From the NCBI GenBank assembly GCA_020629835.1, contig JAHDCO010000005.1:92415-156414 (forward strand): 64,000 nucleotides of DNA. Direction: 5' to 3'. How positions within the stretch are numbered: position 1 is the first letter of the stretch; each line of letters begins with the position of its first letter. Shown in pieces: positions 44,795 to 54,399 of the stretch. The notes under the pieces are model-generated. The model was not told where the DNA came from, searched no databases, and saw only the letters and a list, made by a program, of their open reading frames with translations. Source of the stretch: Granulosicoccaceae bacterium. Its GTDB lineage: Bacteria; Pseudomonadota; Gammaproteobacteria; Granulosicoccales; Granulosicoccaceae. Position numbers and translations under genes: made by a program.

Positions 44795-47212
44795 ATGAAT
44801 TCAGATCAGTCAGCCCTGTATGCGCAAATTGCCACCTCGATTAGCGCGTCCGCGAAACAAGTGACGGCTGCGGTGAGCTTGCTGGATAGCGGTGACACGG
44901 TGCCATTCATCTCACGTTACCGTAAGGAGGTGACCGGGGGGCTAACCGATACGCAGCTTCGGGACCTGGAACAACGCTTGGCTTATTTGCGGGACTTCAA
45001 CACGCGACGAGCCACCATCATTACCGCCATTGAAGAGCAGGGGGCGCTATCGGACGAGCTTCGCCAGCAGCTGATGCAAGCGCAAACAAAATCTGAGCTT
45101 GAAGACCTTTATCTGCCGTTCAAGAAAAAACGCAAAACCAAGGGCCAAATGGCCATAGCGGCAGGGCTGGAACCACTGGCTAATTCGATTTGGCAACAAC
45201 CAGATACCGACCCACATAAAGCAGCGACTGCCTATGTGTCGAAAGATACGGGGGTGGACGATGAAAAAGCCGCCTTAGACGGTGCACGCGCCATATTAAT
45301 CGAGCGGTTTGCCGAGGATGCTGCGCTCCTTAAGCGGCTGCGCAACCAACTGGAGAATCACAGTTACCTGTGCGCGCAGGCCGGTGCAAAAACCATCGAT
45401 AAAGAAATAGCGGATAAGTTTAAAGACTACGTTGACCATCAGGAACCGTTTGCAAAAGTGCCAGGCCACAGGGCCCTGGCTATGTTCCGTGGTCGCAGCG
45501 AAGGCGCGCTGTCACTGCGCTTACTGCTAAAGACGTCAGAAGGATTTGATGAAGAGGGCTTTGTTACCACAGTGGCCAACCATCTGGGTTTTGAGAACAA
45601 ACAACGGCCAGCTGATGTGTGGCGCGAGCAGGTGGTGTCCTGGGTTTGGAAGGTCAAACTGTCAGTGCACCTGGAAACAGAGCTATTTACTCAGCTGAAA
45701 TTACGAGCCGATGAAGAGGCGATTGATGTCTTCGCTGCCAACTTAAAAGACCTGTTGTTATCTGCACCCGCAGGTTCTCGTACAACCCTGGGGTTAGACC
45801 CAGGCTATCGGTCGGGGGTTAAAACCTGTGTTGTAGATGCTCACGGGACCGTATTAAATCATTGCACCATTTACCCGCACGCACCTCAGAGGCAGTGGCA
45901 ACAAGCGCTGGAGAGTTTAGTTACCTTGTGCAAAGCGCACCAAGTGGAATTAATCGCTGTGGGTAACGGCACGGCTAGCAGGGAAACTGAGAAATTAGCC
46001 GATGAAGTCATCAAACTCGCCGGGCTTAAGGGGCTAACCAAAGTGGTTGTGTCTGAGGCTGGGGCATCGGTGTACTCGGCCTCAAAAATTGCGGAAACCG
46101 AATTTCCTGAATTGGATGTGACGATCCGAGGCGCAGTATCTATTGCTCGGCGTTTACAGGATCCGTTGGCGGAGCTTGTCAAGATCGATCCCAAAGCCAT
46201 CGGTGTGGGTCAGTATCAACACGACGTGTCCCAACCTGCATTGGCGAGAAGTCTCGAGACAACTGTGGAAGACTGTGTAAATTCAGTCGGCGTCAATTTA
46301 GAAACCGCATCCGCCGCCTTACTCACACGAGTCTCTGGTTTGTCGGCAACATTAGCCGATAACATTGTGCAGTTTCGAGAGGCGCAGGGCGGCTTCGATA
46401 GCCGAGCACAATTAAAGAAAGTGCCGCGACTCGGGCCAAAAGCATTTGAGCAATGTGCAGGCTTTTTACGCATTAATAATGGCAGCAACCCACTGGATGC
46501 CTCTGCGGTGCACCCGGAAAGTTACCCGGTCGTGAAGCGAATACTCCAGTCCACTGAGCGAGATCTGAAATCGCTCATTGGTGATACAGCATTTTTACAA
46601 ACACTGAACGCAAGTGAATTCACTGATGAACGGGTTGGGGAACCAACCGTACGCGATATCTTGTCAGAGCTGGAAAAACCCGGGCGGGACCCAAGACCTG
46701 ACTTCGTTGCCGTAAAATTTACCGACGGCGTTGAAAACATAAAAGACTTAACGCTTAATCAAGTATTGGAGGGTCAGATAACCAACGTGACAGCCTTCGG
46801 CGCTTTTGTCGATGTGGGTGTGCATCAGGATGGCTTGGTGCATATATCAGCGCTGTCTAACACCTTTGTTAAAGACCCGAGATCTGTGGTGAAAGCCGGG
46901 GATGTTGTCAAAGTAAAAGTTATGAGTGTGGACGTCGCTCGTAATCGAATCGGACTGTCCATGCGACTTACCGATGATGCAAGTGCCGGTTCGAATGGCG
47001 GTGGTACTGCAGACGGGAATATGGCTAAAGGACAACGTAACGCTCGCACCAATTCACGGTCGGGTGAGCGACACACCAAAGGCAATCAACAACGCCAAAA
47101 GCCAAAAGGCAGCCAAAAATCAAATCAATTACAGCGAGACTCGGCCGCGCCCGAATCCGCGCTGGCTTTATCATTGGCCGCCGCGATTACGAAACGAGAT
47201 ACATCGTCATAG
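44795..47212 (+). CDS. tex: Tex transcription accessory protein
   Basis: An 805-residue nucleic-acid-binding protein with the full Tex architecture: helical N-terminal domain with VPFISRYRKEVTGGLTDTQL, a YqgF/RNase H-like domain at about 325-460 (TLGLDPGYRSGVKTCVVD), helix-hairpin-helix repeats (about 480-560), and an S1 RNA-binding domain at about 650-725 (GQITNVTAFGAFVDVG). A basic, low-complexity tail follows. Tex is a conserved housekeeping factor in proteobacteria. It diverges from the dadA-like gene and its riboswitch. Confidence 0.95.
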   Translation: MNSDQSALYAQIATSISASAKQVTAAVSLLDSGDTVPFISRYRKEVTGGLTDTQLRDLEQRLAYLRDFNTRRATIITAIEEQGALSDELRQQLMQAQTKSELEDLYLPFKKKRKTKGQMAIAAGLEPLANSIWQQPDTDPHKAATAYVSKDTGVDDEKAALDGARAILIERFAEDAALLKRLRNQLENHSYLCAQAGAKTIDKEIADKFKDYVDHQEPFAKVPGHRALAMFRGRSEGALSLRLLLKTSEGFDEEGFVTTVANHLGFENKQRPADVWREQVVSWVWKVKLSVHLETELFTQLKLRADEEAIDVFAANLKDLLLSAPAGSRTTLGLDPGYRSGVKTCVVDAHGTVLNHCTIYPHAPQRQWQQALESLVTLCKAHQVELIAVGNGTASRETEKLADEVIKLAGLKGLTKVVVSEAGASVYSASKIAETEFPELDVTIRGAVSIARRLQDPLAELVKIDPKAIGVGQYQHDVSQPALARSLETTVEDCVNSVGVNLETASAALLTRVSGLSATLADNIVQFREAQGGFDSRAQLKKVPRLGPKAFEQCAGFLRINNGSNPLDASAVHPESYPVVKRILQSTERDLKSLIGDTAFLQTLNASEFTDERVGEPTVRDILSELEKPGRDPRPDFVAVKFTDGVENIKDLTLNQVLEGQITNVTAFGAFVDVGVHQDGLVHISALSNTFVKDPRSVVKAGDVVKVKVMSVDVARNRIGLSMRLTDDASAGSNGGGTADGNMAKGQRNARTNSRSGERHTKGNQQRQKPKGSQKSNQLQRDSAAPESALALSLAAAITKRDTSS

Positions 47213-47335
47213 TCCAATATAGTAAGCGCTCTTAAATTACGTTTTGTTTTGAATTCAGAGAATTCATCTGAGCAAACGCACAAGGAGCTTGCTGCTGAGG
47301 TAAGGTATTTTGAACTGAACGTATTTACGGGTTTG

Positions 47336-47827
47336 ATGATGTCAAAACGTGGAATTAATCGACGTGATTTTTTCGCCTTGAGCAGCACCGCAACCGCTGC
47401 ACTGGCCTTGGCTCAAGCACCTCAGCTGGCTGCAGCCAACCTTGCCCCCACAAAGACCATGCGCGGTGGGGCCAATAATTACCTTCCGAATGCTCCCATC
47501 GTCGACAAGATTGGTCAGGGTGGCTTCTGGATGTCGGGTACGGTGCGACGAGCGGGTGATGGAATGCCATTGGCTAATCAGCGTATACAGATTTGGGCAC
47601 ATACCACCGAAGGTCATGAGCGAGACCCTGAAAGTCATGGCGCTACCTTGACTGATGAGAACGGTCAGTACCGTTTAGAAATGCCGCAGATCGTGCCGGC
47701 TTTCGGTCAAGCACATGCGCATTTGGCGTATGACAGTGCAGATTTTAAAACCGTTTTTTTGCGCCCGCTGATGGATAGCCCGAAACAGACGTCACTCACT
47801 GCAGACTTCATATTACAACCCGCTTAA
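47336..47827 (+). CDS. Tat-exported intradiol-dioxygenase-fold protein
   Basis: A 163-residue protein with a twin-arginine signal (INRRDFFALSS, then an Ala-rich stretch ending near LAAANL). The mature part follows the intradiol dioxygenase beta-sandwich pattern: MSGTVRRAGDGMPLANQRIQIWA, TLTDENGQYRLEMP and the HxH in GQAHAHLAY. The positions where catechol dioxygenases have their two iron-ligand Tyr appear to be His (TTEGHERD) and Phe (VPAFGQ). The iron site would therefore be unusual, or the protein not a dioxygenase. ATG 47336 or 47339 gives the Tat motif. The ferric-reductase-like gene 21 bp downstream is a likely partner. Confidence 0.7.
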   Translation: MMSKRGINRRDFFALSSTATAALALAQAPQLAAANLAPTKTMRGGANNYLPNAPIVDKIGQGGFWMSGTVRRAGDGMPLANQRIQIWAHTTEGHERDPESHGATLTDENGQYRLEMPQIVPAFGQAHAHLAYDSADFKTVFLRPLMDSPKQTSLTADFILQPA

Positions 47828-47848
47828 CGCCTACCGCCTATATCAGCA

Positions 47849-48433
47849 GTGCGTACCGTGCTTGTTTGGCTGGGTGTTCTCACCGTGATGGCAGCCCCGG
47901 TTGTCGCAGCGGCATTTAGCCCGCTGTTAGCCTGGCGGCAACCGGTCTATATCGTGGCCGGTTTCGCCGGTGTGATTGCGCTGAGTACCTTGGTGATTCA
48001 ACCTTTACTCGCCGTGAAGGCAATACCTGGCTTGCGCGCCAGGCAAGCAAGTCGCCTACATCAATGGTTGGGTGTTGCCTTGGTGCTCGGAGTATTGTTA
48101 CATGTGTTGGGCTTATGGATAACCAGTCCGCCTGATGTCATCGACGCGTTGTTATTTGTATCCCCAACACCTTTTTCACATTGGGGTGTTATCGCGTTCT
48201 GGGGTATTCTACTGACGGCCTGTGTCATGGTGGCACGCAAACGCTTTCACTTAAAACCGCCAGTAGTTAAACGCATACACCGATTGTTAATTCTGATTAT
48301 CGTGCCCTGCAGCGTGGCGCATACCTGGCTAATCGACGGCACGATGGAGACGATCACCAAAACGATGGTGTGTATCGCCGTGCTACTAACGAGTGCGTGG
48401 TCTTTATCGGTCGTGCTTAAAAAGCGAGCTTAA
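47849..48433 (+). CDS. Ferric-reductase-like transmembrane protein
   Basis: A 194-residue integral membrane protein with about five to six helices. The heme-coordinating histidines expected of the FRD/MsrQ-like superfamily are present: SRLHQWLG and LLHVLG in one helix pair, KRIHRLLIL and VAHTWL in another. It probably carries two b-type hemes and moves electrons across the inner membrane, perhaps to the Tat-exported protein encoded upstream. GTG 47849 gives the N-terminus. It ends overlapping the convergent gene at 48430 by 4 bp. Confidence 0.75.
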   Translation: MRTVLVWLGVLTVMAAPVVAAAFSPLLAWRQPVYIVAGFAGVIALSTLVIQPLLAVKAIPGLRARQASRLHQWLGVALVLGVLLHVLGLWITSPPDVIDALLFVSPTPFSHWGVIAFWGILLTACVMVARKRFHLKPPVVKRIHRLLILIIVPCSVAHTWLIDGTMETITKTMVCIAVLLTSAWSLSVVLKKRA

Positions 48434-49521
48434 CCGGTTAAACCAATTGCCCGAACCGGGCTTGCAAATAGGTCCGCTATTTTTGGATGTTTAGCCAAAA
48501 TTCCTGGCCCTTCAGGTAGATTTTCCACGAACAAACGCCCGTTTTTCCAAATTGGAACCCCGTCAATCACAACGGTAGGGTCAAGCACGTTCCAGCAAAT
48601 CTCACCGGGCGCATAGCGCCCACACGTATGAAAGTGAAGAATCCGCGGGCTACCAAATGCGGTGCCAGACCACCGCATGATGTCTGTTGTTGCGTCGGAT
48701 TCAAAATTGCAACCCGCGTGAATACCCGCATGCCAGGAATCGACAAACCACGGATCAATACCTAATTGCCCCGCGACGTGTAAGTAATGTTGTTCCACGC
48801 GCCGAACCGCTTCTGCAGGTCCTTCAAATCTATCAATGGTGTTGTTGGTGACGCAGGCAAAAACGGTCTCGTTTAACGCTAAACAGTATGGGTCGTAGTA
48901 CCGAGACCCGGTGCCAATAAGAAAACGACTCAACGCGACCTTGCCAGTAAATCCAGCAGCGGGAATGGGCTTTGGTACAACGAGCGGGAAACGTTTAACG
49001 GCAACTTCAGGTGCCGGGTCCTCCTGCCATTTTGGCTTCCCCACAAACTCGGTGCCTAAAGGGCAGGTGATGCGAACATCGCTTGCCTCTATCAGGGCGC
49101 ATTCAACGGCGTATTTGATTTCACCCATACCATGGTGACAAGTGGTACCAAAATCAGACTTCAACGCTTCCTGACTGAGCGTGTAACACATCGTGGAAGG
49201 CGGTAATTCATCTCGAGTCGAGAACCTGATCTGGTCACCCACGCGCGAGAAAAACACAATATGATCGAACCCTCGTAACGAATCCAACAAGATGGCTTTC
49301 TCATCGTCGCTTTCCAGAAAAGATTCTGACTCAAAGGTATAGACCGTCATACCCAATGCGCGTCCGGCAGCCGCTGCGAGTTTTGGCGCACTGTAATCGT
49401 ACATGCCGTTGTCTTCAGGTTCGCTCACAATCAGTAAGCGCTCCCCGGCTTGGCCGCCCACACAGTCCTGTATCAGAGTCAGTGCGCCAGCGAAATCCGT
49501 TGGGGACTCAGGTTTATTCAT
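48430..49521 (-). CDS. NicX / M29-aminopeptidase-like metalloprotein
   Basis: A 363-residue protein I do not recognise with certainty. The C-terminal segments DSWHAGIHAGCNF and RILHFHTCGRYAPGEICWNV, followed by a VIDGVPIWKNGRL strand, resemble the metal site of NicX (2,5-dihydroxypyridine 5,6-dioxygenase) and the related M29 aminopeptidase fold. In NicX the ligands are His and His-x-Asp; here the second pair reads His-Phe-His. ATG 49521 overlaps the AhpD-like stop (ATGAATAA), so it is the last gene of a coupled four-gene operon. It could be a ring-opening oxygenase or a peptidase. Confidence 0.5.
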   Translation of the reverse strand: MNKPESPTDFAGALTLIQDCVGGQAGERLLIVSEPEDNGMYDYSAPKLAAAAGRALGMTVYTFESESFLESDDEKAILLDSLRGFDHIVFFSRVGDQIRFSTRDELPPSTMCYTLSQEALKSDFGTTCHHGMGEIKYAVECALIEASDVRITCPLGTEFVGKPKWQEDPAPEVAVKRFPLVVPKPIPAAGFTGKVALSRFLIGTGSRYYDPYCLALNETVFACVTNNTIDRFEGPAEAVRRVEQHYLHVAGQLGIDPWFVDSWHAGIHAGCNFESDATTDIMRWSGTAFGSPRILHFHTCGRYAPGEICWNVLDPTVVIDGVPIWKNGRLFVENLPEGPGILAKHPKIADLFASPVRAIGLTG

Positions 49522-50092
49522 TGGCGTAATACCCCACCGTGTCACCATCGGTGGTGACGCCCAAGCCATTCAACAAGCGATTGACGTAGTTGAAGTAGCC
49601 AATAACTTGATTCGCTTCCAGGATTTCACCATCAGAGAGGCCTGCGTCTTGTAGGCGCGTGACATCATCACGCACCATGGCACCAGGAGATACCGTTAGT
49701 TTGTGTGCGTATTGCATTAGCGCAAGCTCACGCCCCTGGAAAACCTCTTCTGGAGTACCGTTTTTAATCGCCTGTTCGATCGCGTCAGCACGAGCGTCGT
49801 CACCGATTAAATGCTTCGCATTGGCCCAGTGATTCGCGTACGAATAAGCGCAGTCGTTCAGCACCGATACATACGATGCCATGGTTTCCTGAAGCCATTC
49901 AGGTAAGGTGTTGGTGTCGTCGTGCAGCGCGGCGCGATAAAGCGCAACGTGGCCTCGCATGGTATTTGGCCTGTGCGAATGTACGCGCATGACATTATCT
50001 ACCGTGCCGTGCGGAGTCCGGGCGAGCCGCAATGCATCCAATAAATCGTCATCGGCCTCGGCATCCGAAATCATACTGATCCAGGCTGTCAT
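49514..50092 (-). CDS. AhpD/carboxymuconolactone-decarboxylase-like protein
   Basis: A 192-residue helical protein of the peroxidase-related (uncharacterised AhpD-like) group: LYRAALHDDTNTLPEWLQETMASYVSVLNDCAYSYANHW, with C at the AhpD-motif position and the NHxxNA-like HWANAKHL, then VIGYFNYVNRLLNGLGV. The second Cys of the classical CxxC is Ala-Tyr-Ser here, so it may not be a redox-active disulfide enzyme. It overlaps both neighbours and is part of the IPNS-XRE-AhpD-NicX unit. Role unknown; such proteins often accompany oxidative catabolism. Confidence 0.75.
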   Translation of the reverse strand: MTAWISMISDAEADDDLLDALRLARTPHGTVDNVMRVHSHRPNTMRGHVALYRAALHDDTNTLPEWLQETMASYVSVLNDCAYSYANHWANAKHLIGDDARADAIEQAIKNGTPEEVFQGRELALMQYAHKLTVSPGAMVRDDVTRLQDAGLSDGEILEANQVIGYFNYVNRLLNGLGVTTDGDTVGYYANE

Positions 50093-50676
50093 CGCCTTGC
50101 CTCCGCTTGTACCGAAAGAAACGTAATTTGTTCACTTAATACTTCGGTAAAACCATGCAGTAATTCCGCATCAATACTTAAAGTGTCACCCTCGTTCAGG
50201 GTTAACGATTGCTTACCGTATTGGTAAATACCCGAACCGGACAACACATGAATAAACACCACACCGTGGTTAATGTAACGAGGCGCTTCGCCGGCTTGTT
50301 GATTTATGGTGACCTTATGTGCTTCAAAATTTAAATCGCGCCGCCGATGAGCCGCCAGATTGATGTAGTGATGTTGGTGATCACCCATTAAACGAGTTGA
50401 GACCACGCCGCCACCGTTGGGCACATGCGTAAAGTCCATGCGTTCAGAGGCCACATCGCGGAATAAACTTACGATCGGTACGTCCAATGCACAACTCAGC
50501 GATGTCATCGTGGAGATAGACGGAGACACCTGTCCGCTTTCGATACGGCTGATCATTGCCGCCGAAACGCCTGACTGATCTGCCAATTCCCGAGCCGACA
50601 AACGTCGAGTCTCGCGCAGGTTTCGAAGTGCAACCCCAATCGCTTGATCGTTACTGATGCCCTGATCATTTTCCAT
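50089..50676 (-). CDS. XRE-family regulator with C-terminal cupin
   Basis: A 195-residue regulator: HTH_3 domain at about 10-65 (GVALRNLRETRRLSARELADQSG, then AAMISRIESGQVSPSISTM) and a cupin at about 110-190 (HGVVFIHVLSGSGIYQYG, LNEGDTLSIDAELLHGF). This architecture is typical of repressors of amino acid, amine or betaine catabolism. ATG 50676 gives the family start; an in-frame upstream extension overlaps the oxygenase gene. It probably controls the divergent importer/MocDE operon and its own operon. Confidence 0.88.
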   Translation of the reverse strand: MENDQGISNDQAIGVALRNLRETRRLSARELADQSGVSAAMISRIESGQVSPSISTMTSLSCALDVPIVSLFRDVASERMDFTHVPNGGGVVSTRLMGDHQHHYINLAAHRRRDLNFEAHKVTINQQAGEAPRYINHGVVFIHVLSGSGIYQYGKQSLTLNEGDTLSIDAELLHGFTEVLSEQITFLSVQAEARR

Positions 50677-50684
50677 AACGATCT

Positions 50685-51644
50685 CTATGTGCGATTTCGA
50701 TAAGCGAAGGCTTTCGCGAAACGCCATTGCAGATAATCGCCGCAGCTTATCGGCTCTTCTTTGGCTTCAATTCCCGGAATGGTGTTCGCATCAATCCAGG
50801 TGTCTGCATCCGGGTCGAAAGCCAACACCAAAGAAATCCGTTCTTGGCCAGAGGCATTGACCACTCGGTGTGGAGTGCTTTTGTATGCACCACCGGTCCA
50901 GCGTGACAGTAGATCGCCTACATTCACAACCAAGGTTCCGTCAATCGGGGGAGCATGAATCCAACGTCCTTGCCGATCTTCAACCTGTAAGCCGCCAGTG
51001 CTGTCCTGACACAAAACGGTTAGCACACCAAAATCTGTATGCGGTGCAACGCCGAATTGATCTTCGCCGGAATGTTCAGGTTGAGGCGGGTAGTACACGA
51101 ACGATGCGCGACTTAACGGGGCACTGATTTGCTGAAGGAAAAAGTTATCGCAAAGACCCAAGCCCAGCGCAAAGCCCTTCATTAATTCGAAGGCCACTCT
51201 GTGAGCTTCATGAAAGTACTCCATGGCCACGTCAGCCAACTCAGGGTTTGATAGCGGCCACTGATTAGGCCCTTGAAGCGGATGCAGCGACTCGTCATTA
51301 CGCTCGATCGGATGCCCCCAGATAAACGATTCTTTTAAATCCGCTTTAGCCTTATCAGCCATCTTAGCCGCACCGGGTTTTAGCCAACCTCGATGCTGGG
51401 GCGAGATCTTTACGTGTTCTTTTTCTGTATCAGGCTGGTGAAAAAAATTCAACGCTTGTTGTCTGGCGCTTTGGATCAGCGCTTCGGGTATTCCATGACC
51501 GCTGATGTAAATAAAACCTAAGTGTTGACTGGCTGCGTGCAGCGCTTCGGCCACGGCGTCTGGGTTGTCTCCCGTCCGCAGGGCCGTGATATCAACCACA
51601 GGTATCTGAGTCGCGTCGGTTTCTTGCGCGGTTGCATAAGCCAT
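50685..51644 (-). CDS. Isopenicillin-N-synthase-like 2OG/Fe(II) oxygenase
   Basis: A 319-residue oxygenase: N-terminal DIOX_N domain (IPVVDITAL, GFIYISGHGIP) and the catalytic double-stranded beta-helix with HTDFGVLTVL (His, Asp), the distal His in YKSTPHRVVN and the 2OG-binding RISLVL (R-x-S). Bacterial members hydroxylate or desaturate small amino-acid-like compounds. It is the first gene of the minus-strand operon and diverges from the ABC ATPase gene; the gap 51645-51878 should hold both promoters. Substrate unknown. Confidence 0.87.
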   Translation of the reverse strand: MAYATAQETDATQIPVVDITALRTGDNPDAVAEALHAASQHLGFIYISGHGIPEALIQSARQQALNFFHQPDTEKEHVKISPQHRGWLKPGAAKMADKAKADLKESFIWGHPIERNDESLHPLQGPNQWPLSNPELADVAMEYFHEAHRVAFELMKGFALGLGLCDNFFLQQISAPLSRASFVYYPPQPEHSGEDQFGVAPHTDFGVLTVLCQDSTGGLQVEDRQGRWIHAPPIDGTLVVNVGDLLSRWTGGAYKSTPHRVVNASGQERISLVLAFDPDADTWIDANTIPGIEAKEEPISCGDYLQWRFAKAFAYRNRT

Positions 51645-51878
51645 AAGGGCGTCTCATTGGTGCTGATTGCATTATAAGCACGCAATTAACTGAGGTTCAA
51701 CTTTGTGTTTACGGTGCAAAAACCGACGAATAAACAACCAGTTAACAGCGCCTCTCGTAAACCAAAGTGGAGCTACGCAGTTTTACATCCTGTGAATAAA
51801 CAAAAAAACAATGCCGTTCATTCGCGTCATCAATGAGAAGGACTGAGCTTCGAATGCGTATGCTATGTTGGGCTCACG

Positions 51879-52625
51879 ATGTCTGACAACGCTCCCACCA
51901 TTCAAGCTACGCATCTAGATAAGTTCTATGGCAAGTTCCAAGCGTTGAAAAACGTCAGCTTGTCGGTCCAACCCGGTGAGCGTGTGGTCATCTGCGGTCC
52001 GTCTGGATCGGGGAAGTCAACGCTGATTCGCTGCATCAATGGTTTGGAATCTCACGACGCGGGCAAACTTGTCGTTGACGGCATCGAAGTGTTTGAAGGT
52101 TCCCCTAATTTGCGTCAGCTGCGCCAGGAAGTTGGCATGGTTTTCCAGCAATTCAATTTGTTTCCACACTTAACGGTGTTAGAAAACCTGACCATTGGTC
52201 CCATACGCGTGCGAAAGATACCCAAAGCAGAAGCGGAAGCCAGTGCAAGGAAGTATCTGGAGCGCGTACGCATTCCAGAACAGGCAGACAAATACCCGAG
52301 TCAACTCTCCGGTGGCCAACAACAACGGGTAGCAATTGCTCGATCGTTGTGTATGGAAACGCGGGTGCTGTTGTTTGATGAGCCTACCTCAGCACTTGAC
52401 CCTGAGATGATTAACGAGGTCCTGGACGTCATGGTCGATTTAGCGGAGTCGGGCATGACCATGGTCTGTGTTACGCACGAAATGGGTTTCGCTCGGAAAG
52501 TAGCCGATACCATGGTGTTTATGGATAACGGCGAAATCATCGAAACCGGGCCTCCCAGTCAGTTTTTCACACAACCGAAAACTGAGCGGTGCAGAGCTTT
52601 TTTAGAGCAGATTCTGGTGCACTAA
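51879..52625 (+). CDS. Polar amino acid ABC importer ATPase (GlnQ/AapP-like)
   Basis: A 248-residue ATPase: Walker [11 protein letters not shown]-loop [21 protein letters not shown], signature [15 protein letters not shown], Walker [17 protein letters not shown], switch in [15 protein letters not shown]. This is the polar amino acid (PAAT) class, which imports amino acids, opines and related zwitterions. First gene of the plus-strand operon with two permeases and a binding protein, then the MocD/MocE-like genes. Confidence 0.94.
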   Translation: MSDNAPTIQATHLDKFYGKFQALKNVSLSVQPGERVVICGPSGSGKSTLIRCINGLESHDAGKLVVDGIEVFEGSPNLRQLRQEVGMVFQQFNLFPHLTVLENLTIGPIRVRKIPKAEAEASARKYLERVRIPEQADKYPSQLSGGQQQRVAIARSLCMETRVLLFDEPTSALDPEMINEVLDVMVDLAESGMTMVCVTHEMGFARKVADTMVFMDNGEIIETGPPSQFFTQPKTERCRAFLEQILVH

Positions 52626-52707
52626 GGGTAGGCCTGATATCGCTTCCACATACCAACCACCCAAGCCATCCGTTGTTCAGCGGTTCTTCACATCCGTACC
52701 CGTATCT

Positions 52708-53460
52708 GTGGCTATCTATGCCGTGGTTGTTTCGGTCATTGTATACACGGCCTACAACGGCTCTCAGTCAATGGGCTACAACTGGCAGTGGTATCGCGTA
52801 CCGGACTATTTTTATACGCTGACCGATGAAGGTTTTCAGTGGGGCGAGATTGCCATCGGTTTGATTAAAACCATGGAAATTTCCGGGCTTGCCTTCGCGT
52901 TAAGCGTTGCACTCGGGCTGTTCGTTGCGTTACTTCGGTTATCGCAATTAGTCGTAGGTAAAGCAATGGCGGTTGTGTTTCTTGAGTTAGTAAGAAACAT
53001 GCCATTGCTGGTGCTGTTGTATTTGTTTTATTACGTTCTGGGGCCCATTTTTGACCTCGACCGTTACACCGCCAGCATCTTATGTCTTGGCGTTTATCAC
53101 GGCGCTATGGTTTCTGAAATTTTTAGAGCAGGGATAAAAGCGATACCCGTTGGTCAATGGGAGGCCGCTAATTCTATCGGCATGAGTCAAGCGCAAGCGT
53201 ATCGCTTCATTATCTTGCCTCAGTCTGTTCGTTTTATGTTGCCACCGTTAACCGGTGAAGCGGTCAATATGATCAAGAGTTCAGCCATTGTCAGCGTAAT
53301 TGCGGTTGCTGAACTTACGACCATCGGTCGTAACATTATCTCTGATACCTACATGAGTTTTGAAATCTGGTTCACCATCGCCGCAGTATATTTGGTAGTA
53401 ACTCTCATATTATCCATCGCGAGTTCGGCTGTAGAGAAGCACTATGCATCAGCTGGCTAA
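52708..53460 (+). CDS. Amino acid ABC permease (start uncertain)
   Basis: At least 250 residues; PAAT permease with VIVYTAYNGSQSMGYNWQWYRVP, LVRNMPLLVLLYLFYYV and the EAA loop WEAANSIGMSQAQAYRFIILPQ. GTG 52708 lacks any Shine-Dalgarno and would start inside the first membrane helix. The same frame stays open back to TAG 52603 and reads plausibly as STYQPPKPSVVQRFFTSVPV, but contains no ATG, GTG or TTG. ATC 52639, 6 bases after AAGGGTAGG, is the only placed candidate, so a rare start or a sequence error is possible. The binding-protein start follows 34 bp after its stop. Confidence 0.85.
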   Translation: MAIYAVVVSVIVYTAYNGSQSMGYNWQWYRVPDYFYTLTDEGFQWGEIAIGLIKTMEISGLAFALSVALGLFVALLRLSQLVVGKAMAVVFLELVRNMPLLVLLYLFYYVLGPIFDLDRYTASILCLGVYHGAMVSEIFRAGIKAIPVGQWEAANSIGMSQAQAYRFIILPQSVRFMLPPLTGEAVNMIKSSAIVSVIAVAELTTIGRNIISDTYMSFEIWFTIAAVYLVVTLILSIASSAVEKHYASAG

Positions 53461-53494
53461 TCGCTCGCACACTTTTCCCTTCAGGAGACGACGC

Positions 53495-54355
53495 ATGCGT
53501 TTTTTATCCCGTTTAACAGCAAAAACAAATTGGCGGACCCGCTGTTCCGCTCTGTTGGTGTTGGCTTTAGCCAGCATCGCCGTACCCGCTCAGGCACAAC
53601 AAGCCACTCAAGCGCTGTCTAAGGACAGTGTTATTGAGGAAATCAAAAAACGCGGCGCCATAAAGATTGGTTTATCAATCTTTAAACCGTGGTCAATGCG
53701 GGATAAGAATGGCGAACTCATTGGTTTTGAATTAGACGTTGGTCGAAAATTAGCTGAAGACATGGGCGTCGATGCTGAATTCATTCCAACCGCCTGGGAC
53801 GGCATTATCCCAGCGCTGGTTTCTGGAAAATTTGACGTCATCATCAGTGGCATGACGACAACACCACAACGTAACCTGACCATCAACTTCACGAACCCGT
53901 ACGCGTATTCGGGCTTGACCATTCTGGCAAATAAAGAAATGACAGAAGGTTTCACGCTAGAGGACTACAACAGCGAAGACGTCATTTTCGCAGCCCGCCG
54001 TGGTGCAACTCCCGCTACGTTGATTGCCGAAATGTTTCCCAAAGCCGAGTTGTTGTTATTCGATGAAGACGGTGCATCCACGCAGGAAGTGTTAAATGGA
54101 AAAGCACATGCTTCCATGGCATCTGAACCCACGCCATCAACGGAAGCGCGACGCTATCCGGATGTGTTGCACGTACCGTTCACAGAAACTTTCTCAGCAA
54201 CAGGCGAAGCATTTGGCCTGCGCAAGAGTGACCCAGACGCCTTGAACTACTTCAATAACTGGATCAACACATACACTCGAAATGGTTGGTTAGAAGAGCG
54301 TAACAACTATTGGTTCCGCGGCAACGACTGGGCTGACATGGTTCCTGAGGGTTAA
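53495..54355 (+). CDS. Amino-acid-type (family 3) ABC binding protein
   Basis: A 286-residue periplasmic binding protein; signal peptide CSALLVLALASIAVPAQAQ. Family-3 features: IKIGLSIFKPWSMRDKNGELIGFELDVGRKL (opening), TAWDGIIPALVSGKFDVIISGMT and the hinge NLTINFTNPYAYSG. The ligand cannot be read from sequence, but the flanking oxygenase genes suggest a zwitterionic, perhaps N-methylated or heterocyclic compound. ATG 53495 has AGGAG 7 bases upstream; a longer frame would overlap the permease gene. A stem-loop follows at 54400-54435. Confidence 0.92.
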   Translation: MRFLSRLTAKTNWRTRCSALLVLALASIAVPAQAQQATQALSKDSVIEEIKKRGAIKIGLSIFKPWSMRDKNGELIGFELDVGRKLAEDMGVDAEFIPTAWDGIIPALVSGKFDVIISGMTTTPQRNLTINFTNPYAYSGLTILANKEMTEGFTLEDYNSEDVIFAARRGATPATLIAEMFPKAELLLFDEDGASTQEVLNGKAHASMASEPTPSTEARRYPDVLHVPFTETFSATGEAFGLRKSDPDALNYFNNWINTYTRNGWLEERNNYWFRGNDWADMVPEG

Positions 54356-54399
54356 GTTGGGTTTGGTTCGAGTAGATTTGGACTGACTAGGAATGCATT

